DNA from: Coniochaeta sp. PMI_546
Taxonomy: Eukaryota > Ascomycota > Sordariomycetes > Coniochaetales > Coniochaetaceae
NCBI GenBank assembly: GCA_021432605.1
Contig: MU271152.1
Coordinates: forward strand, 124,001-188,000
DNA: 64,000 nt
Direction: 5' to 3'
Shown: piece by piece, positions 58,501-64,000 of the stretch
Layout of the letters: each line of letters begins with the position of its first letter
Position numbering within the stretch: position 1 is the stretch's first letter
Made by a program: the position numbers and the translations under genes
The notes under the pieces: generated by a model
Databases searched by the model: none
The model's input: the letters and a program-made list of their open reading frames with translations, nothing else
Told to the model about the DNA's origin: nothing

Positions 58501-60506
58501 CCGTTGTAGTGTCCGATGAGCAGGGCCACTTCGCGCTGGCTCTGGGCTATGTTACCGCGGTGCGAAAGCACAGCATCAGCGTCGCGGTGGATAGAAGACT
58601 GCACAATGCGAGGATCCGACAGTCGGGATTTGATGAGGTGGACAATCAGGTGTTTGCTAGCATCATGGAAGTGGTACCGGAAGGTGTCACGCCCGAGCAG
58701 TCCCAAGGGAAGATCAAGGAGGCGCCAATCCGGTACAGGTTGGACAAGGATGAGTTCAGCAATGGGATGGCTACGGTACGCAATAACCTCGTCCAAGTTA
58801 TGTCGGACGGTCCCTTTGGTTCCAGAGAGATCCGCCGCCTGGTTGCCGATCTGGTGGCTCCGAGATTCAAGGCTGTTTCGACGCAGTACACCATTGCCGA
58901 CCAGGACAGTCTGAACGTGGATCAGAAAAGGGCGATTACGAAGGTCATGAGCGCTATGGACTACGCATTAGTGTTGGGAATGCCGGGTACGGGAAAGACG
59001 ACGACCATCGCGCATATCATTCGGGCTCTCATCTCACAGGGCAAAAGCGTGCTTCTCACCTCTTACACTCACACTGCCGTGGACAATATCCTTCTCAAGC
59101 TGAAGACGGACAACATCAACATCCTGCGGCTGGGGGCGACCGCCAAGGTCCACCCCGAAGTCCAAGAATTCGTCACACTCGCCGGCCAGCCCATGGAAAC
59201 CTTCGAACAGATCCACAAGGCCTGGCATGACTCCCCGGTGGTGGCCACAACCTGCCTCGGCATCAACCATCCAATCTTCAACGAACGCACATTCGACTAC
59301 TGCATCGTTGACGAAGCCTCCCAGATTACCTTGCCCATCTGCCTCGGTCCGATCCGCATGGCTCGCACATTCGTCCTAGTCGGTGACCACAACCAACTAC
59401 CGCCACTAGTCCAAAACGAAGAAGCTCGTCTAGGCGGCCTGGACGTCTCCCTGTTCAAGCTCCTGTCAGACACCCACCCGGACTCCGTAGTCAACCTCGA
59501 GCACCAATACCGCATGTGCGAGGACATCATGACCCTCTCCAACACACTCATCTACAATGGCCACCTGAAATGCGGCACCGAGTCCCTCCGACACTCACGC
59601 CTCCATATCCCCAACCCCGACGCGCTCAAGACCCTCCACTACGACGCAACCTCTTTCCTCTCTGCCTCCCAAAAAGCAGCCGCGACATGCACCCCGCAAC
59701 AGCAGGCCCTCACCTCCTTCTGCCCAAGCCCCCGTGGCCCCTGCTGGCTGACAACAGTCCTCTCCCCTTCCTACCCAGTCCTCTTCCTAAACACCGACAC
59801 CCTCCTCCCCGCGCCCCGCGAGGAAGCCAAAGGCAACCGCATCGTGAACCCGTCAGAAGCAACCCTCGTCTCGCAGCTGGTACACTCCCTCCTGGTCTCG
59901 GGCGTACCCGCCTCCGACATCGGGGTGATGACGCACTACCGCTCCCAGCTCGCCCTCCTGCGGCACCACCTCTCGCGGACGGGCGTGGAGATGCACACCG
60001 CCGACCGGTTCCAGGGCCGCGACAAGGAGGTCGTGGTCCTCAGCCTCGTGCGCAGCAACGAAGGGTGCAACATCGGCGAGCTGCTCAAGGACTGGCGGCG
60101 CATCAACGTCGCCTTCACGCGGGCAAAGACGAAGCTGCTCGTCGTCGGCAGCCGGGGGACGCTGGGCGGCTGCGGCGAGGGGGAGATGCTGAGTAAGTTT
60201 GTCAGGCTCATGGAGGAGCGGGAGTGGATCTTTGACCTGCCCTCCGATGCCCTCGGGGCGCATTGCTTTGAGTCCGTGGTGGGCGGGACGGCGAGTACGG
60301 CTACGCAGTGGACTGCTGCTGGTGGGAGGTCGCCTGTGAACAAGTCGCCGGCTAGAACGCGGCGGACTGGTGTCGGTGGTGCTGGAAAGGAGAATCGTCG
60401 GCCTGGACAGACGAGGTCGCCGAAGAAAAGGGTGGGGATGAGCCAGGGGGTGCTTCTGAAGGGCAAGCCCGTGGCGCAGGCTGTTTTGCAGGAGATGATG
60501 TATTGA
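55503..60506 (+). CDS. DNA2: DNA replication helicase/nuclease Dna2
   Basis: Exons 55503-55550, 55627-57039 and 57096-60506 join in phase to 1,623 residues. The first 480 residues are disordered, with acidic DFGDFDDD/DLGDFDFE motifs near the end. The RecB-type nuclease domain follows: GTLLHEIFQ, GLKGNIDATVE (about 717) and FEVKTGK (about 743). Cysteines for the 4Fe-4S cluster are in FGCTRRAVL (about 590) and CDRCYAKTSC (about 828). The SF1 helicase has Walker A GMPGTGKTTT (about 1115), DEAS (about 1226), GDHNQLPPL, LEHQYRM, DRFQGRDKE and INVAFTRAK (about 1489). All key residues are present, so the enzyme should be active. Dna2 trims long flaps in Okazaki-fragment maturation and resects double-strand breaks with a RecQ helicase, in the nucleus. 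The Lys/Arg-rich C-terminus (SPKKRVGMSQG) may be a nuclear signal. It lies head to head with TRAPPC11. Confidence 0.97.
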
Positions 60507-60952
60507 TATCGGTTGCTCTCTTGGGGTTGGAGTTCATATGGAGTTTGCTTGGAGTTATTGGCGGCAGGGACTGGGAGCGTTGTCAGCGAGGTATAATAGG
60601 CTGTGCTGGTCATGTCTTTCTGGAGGGAACTGGGTATCGCTACGACACTTTTAGGTGCTAGGACAGGGTATGATATGATATACCTACCTATCTTACGGGG
60701 ATGGAACACAGTATTTAAGCTTGCTGTTCAATAGCATTCATGATTTGCAATGACTTGCACCCGGCAGTGCCTGGCACATCTGGTATCTCCAAAGCTTTCC
60801 TGAACTCCAGCACCATGCTATGCTCGCTATTACCAACAACGACCTACCGAAACAGCAACCTCTGCTACACACACACACCATGCATACAAGGATACTGTAT
60901 ATAAACCGAAAATAACCACCGCCAACAATCCGCATCACCCGTCACTCCATTC
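60507..60952. other. Convergent 3' intergenic region between DNA2 and the deubiquitinase gene
   Basis: This 446-bp spacer must contain the 3' ends of both converging transcripts. It has a CA run (about 60867-60878) and AT-rich stretches but no gene. Confidence 0.6.
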
Positions 60953-63900
60953 CTATTCATTCCGTTGATAAAACAACAGGTACGCTTGCTGATGGTCATC
61001 CCCGTACAGGAGCTGCGTCTCGTCGTTTGCGCCTGATCCGACCTTGACTCTCGTGACCCTGCTATCGTTGAACTTGATCCAATCTGTGGGATCAGCGCTG
61101 GTCTGATCACGCACATAGGCGATGTAGTGCCCGCTCTTCAGGGCGGTCCCGATGTGACAGATGACCGCATAACAGTCGTATCTGAAAGGCGGACAGAAGT
61201 GACTATCTGTCTTAGCAATCTGGGCGATATCCTTATCTGTCGCGGGAATGTGGCGCTCTTCCTGTGGTACGAAGTACGGCTCCATGTTGAGATCGCGGAT
61301 AGGAAAAACGAATCTCTTCGTGATCTTCCTCACTGTCTGGTCGGTGGCCGATTGAAATCTGTTGATCTGAAAGGTCAAGCGGTCCGGCAGCCGGCAAAAC
61401 ATGGGCCTCAAGTTCCGGTCGATGTTGCCCCGACCCTGTTCTCGGCATCTTGGACAGGTGAGACCTCGGGGGGAATGAAGCAGAACACTCTCGCCCAGCG
61501 AAGCCTGGAGTGTAGCCTCGGGTGTGATGGTACATGTCGTGATGTCAAAGGCTTGAAAAGTGTTGGACCGATGGTTACACTTCGGACAAGTCGACAGGTT
61601 CGAGGTGATACCACGCCAATATTTCGTGATAATGGAGTTGTGTTTTTCGGTGTACAGATGCCAATATCGTATAGCGTTGTGCAATACCGACCGGGGATCG
61701 TCATCTTCAGGTTGAGGCACAATCTCACCCCTGTCACGGTGGATGTTTGTCTCATCATGAAGCTGTTCGGTGATAAAGTTAAGCAATTCCTGTGCGTCTT
61801 GTTGATGGTCGCCGCCAAGAACAGCTGCTTCAGGTCTCTTCAGACCGTTGTTGTCTGTACCATGGACGTGTTTCATAAATTGCTATTCCAAGGTCAGCTT
61901 GGTCAGGCAGTAGTTAGCTGGTGATCCCAACGACCTACCATCAATGTGCGAGCTTCCATAGGATGGATTACAGCCTTCTCCATCCACGCAAATAGCTGTG
62001 ATAGCATCTTTGCCAGCAGTTGGGGGTTGGGTATTCTCTCCAGTGGCTTCATTGGGACTATGTAGTCACGTTCCCACTGTCCACTGAACAGGTCGTCGGC
62101 AAAACCTGCAGTACCAAACAATGCCTGAAGCGAGGAGTTGGCGTAGCACCAGTTGTGCGGGTTGCGAAGACCGACAAGTTTTCTGTACTTCTGGCCCCCT
62201 TCAGATCGTATCCTTCCAGGCCGCTTGACCAGCTCTGGCTCATCTTTCTCCTTGAGCCCAGCGTAGCTTGGGCGGGTGACGGTCGGAGCCGGTCGTGTCG
62301 GGGGAGGTGGTACATCACTGGTCGATGGCGATATGCTATACGCACCATCCCCCGTTCTGACGACGTCATGTGTAGAAATCATGGATTCCTTCACGTCCGA
62401 GACATTGGGATACCGGCGCATGAAGTCGTCTACGGTCATGGCGGGCTTGAAGGAGCGTGGGTCGTTGGTCGACTCCTCCCATCGCCTTGCCTCTTCCGGG
62501 TCCTGGATGGGCTTTGGTACATATGACCGTCGCCGAGCGGGAGGGTTCATGGTCGGCCTCGCTCTGGTAGGTGACTTGATTGGCCGGCTCAAAGAGTTTT
62601 CTGAAGTGGCCAGAGAGTGGCTGCCCATCACACTCGTCCACGCGTCCAGACCGCCTTCCAACAGTTTCGGCGGCTTGGGGCTGGTCTCTCCGGCAAAGTC
62701 AAAGTAGGTCAAGGCGCTATACAAACCCTGCACAGCTATCTCTTCTGGGTGATCTCTCTTGGTACCAATTCGAGTTGAGAATTGGTCGTAAAAGACGACA
62801 AGATCAAACCCATGCCGTCGCTCGAAATTGATCTGCTCTGCACTGGGGGCGAGAACCATACTTTCAGCAATCTCACTTGCTGATATGTTCTTACGCATGA
62901 GAACCTCAGGCTCGATGCATATTGTAGCCTGCGACATGATGTGGCCTTCGTCAAAAGCCTCTCGGCTTCGAATGTCGATCAATAGAATGGATACACTCTT
63001 GGATCCTTCCTTCATGAGCCTCACAAGGTCAGTAACGGAAAGCGTCTCGCCTTCGGGTATGCTGAGTTTCGTCCTCTTGGCCCAGTCGTTCGACTCCTCG
63101 CCAGAGTTCTGACCTGCTGAAGATGGCTTGACGGCAGCTGAATTCAGAGACCCTGATGTTAAGGACCTTGCCAAGCTGAAACGACGGGAGGAACTCGAGG
63201 GAAGCTCGGCGGCCTCGGTCGAGACTGTACCCCTGGCTGGTTTGTAGATGGCACCTGGCAGCTTCGGCAGTTCAAAGAGATTGCTATCAATGGACAAACT
63301 GGAGCGACCTGTCGGTACGACAGCGTCTCGCCGTTCCGCCTGCGGGGGTGGAACTATCGGCTGTGTTCTGATACGAGGGTCCTGCACGCCAGGTGGCTGA
63401 GATCCCGATGTTGGACTCCTGAGTTTGGCGAACCGTGAGCTCAGCTCCTCCGCTGCCCTCTTTGCTACAGCTCCGCTAGGGTGGATGGCGTTACCGTGCA
63501 AAGCGTCTGGCTTTGGCCGTACCGAAGGCTTAGCCTTGGCTGGCGCTGGGGAAGACGCCCGAGTCAAATTTCCATCACTGGTGCCCCCATCGTCAAGCGA
63601 GGTCCTGTTCTCCTTCGGAAACGTCAATCCAGCTTTTTGGGTAGTTACAGATGGTACCCCGGCAGGCTGTGAACGGGACACCGTCGGCTGAATGCCTGAC
63701 CTCGCGTTGTCGGCCTTGATTTCTGCTTTGATTTTTTTAAACACTCCATCGGCGGCCTGGGCCTGGCGCACAAGAGCGTAGTACCTCTGCTTCTGCGCCT
63801 TGTTGTCTGCCTGCAACGAGACCCAGCCCTTGTTCTTCTTCATGACGTCAAGAAGTAGGATGTTTGCTTTGAGATAGGACATCATAGCCATATCTATCCT

Positions 63901-64000
63901 CCCACCAAATGACCTGTAGGTCTCGGCCTGGCGCAATAAATCCTCCGCTACGGCGAGCAATTTGTCCATTGGCGTATAACGGTCATAGTCGATAGTGACC
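60953..64000 (-). CDS. Ubiquitin-specific protease with rhodanese domain, Doa4/USP8 architecture (N-terminus outside window)
   Basis: Exons on the minus strand, 64000-61939 and 61882-60953, join in phase. The 56-bp intron has CTRAC-type branch sites. About 996 residues are visible and the frame stays open to the window edge, so the start lies beyond it. In order: a helical USP8-dimer/MIT-like region (MDKLLAVAEDLLRQAETYR onward), a disordered linker, a rhodanese-like domain (ILLIDIRSREAFDEGHI to LLEGGLDAW), and the peptidase C19 core. The catalytic Cys box is GLRNPHNWCYANSSLQALF, the His box is HIGTALKSGHYIAYVRD, and the following KFNDSRV supplies the Asn/Asp. Two CPKC/CPRC pairs form the usual zinc ribbon. 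Doa4 and USP8 recycle ubiquitin from endosomal cargo at ESCRT-III. The Cys box departs from the common GNTCYMNS, so this may be a divergent paralog and not Doa4 itself. Confidence 0.88.

Overview
This is nuclear DNA of a filamentous ascomycete (Pezizomycotina, probably a sordariomycete-type fungus). The genes carry short introns of about 50-190 bp with GTRNGT-type donors. Most of these introns have a CTRAC branch site 10-20 bp before the acceptor. The recognisable proteins are housekeeping fungal orthologs. I see no rRNA, tRNA, CRISPR array or bacterial feature, and no recognisable viral or LTR element.

Layout, left to right. The first 2.1 kb hold the 3' part of a gene for a membrane protein with tandem six-cysteine extracellular modules; it runs off the left edge and contains a likely 7-nt microexon. 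Next come an MLP1/TPR nuclear-basket nucleoporin (3.0-9.3 kb), a DUF7918-like acidic nuclear-type protein (11.1-13.1 kb), NTF2 (14.6-15.5 kb) and the Golgi protein TVP18 (16.6-17.4 kb), all on the + strand. After a 4.3-kb gap comes AIM21 (21.7-24.5 kb, +), which lies tail to tail with a seipin (25.1-26.3 kb, -). An F-BAR/SH3 cytokinesis protein of the Hof1/Imp2/Cdc15 type follows (27.2-30.4 kb, -).

From 30.4 to 43.8 kb there is a 13-kb stretch with no gene I can model. It is not strikingly AT-rich. It holds a recurrent 10-15-bp motif, diverged tandem duplications and a few protein-like open fragments, one resembling the start of a pyrroline-5-carboxylate reductase. I read it as an old, eroded accessory island.

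Genes resume with a small bZIP factor (43.8-44.9 kb, +). A 3.9-kb gap and a CIA30-domain protein follow (48.8-49.7 kb, +). TRAPPC11 (51.2-55.0 kb, -) and the replication helicase-nuclease DNA2 (55.5-60.5 kb, +) are head to head across a 498-bp shared promoter. That promoter contains a perfect inverted pair of MCB-like boxes. A rhodanese-USP deubiquitinase of the Doa4/USP8 architecture (61.0 to 64.0 kb, -) runs off the right edge.

There is no operon or gene cluster: neighbours share no pathway. Themes that recur are nuclear transport (MLP1, NTF2), endomembrane and lipid-droplet biology (TVP18, seipin, TRAPPC11), cortical actin and cytokinesis (AIM21, F-BAR protein), and genome maintenance (DNA2). 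I did not find a convincing new multi-gene system. The most checkable novelties are the microexon, the one-base frame conflict in TRAPPC11, the paired MCB-like boxes and the eroded island. All exon coordinates were derived by eye from splice signals and family similarity.
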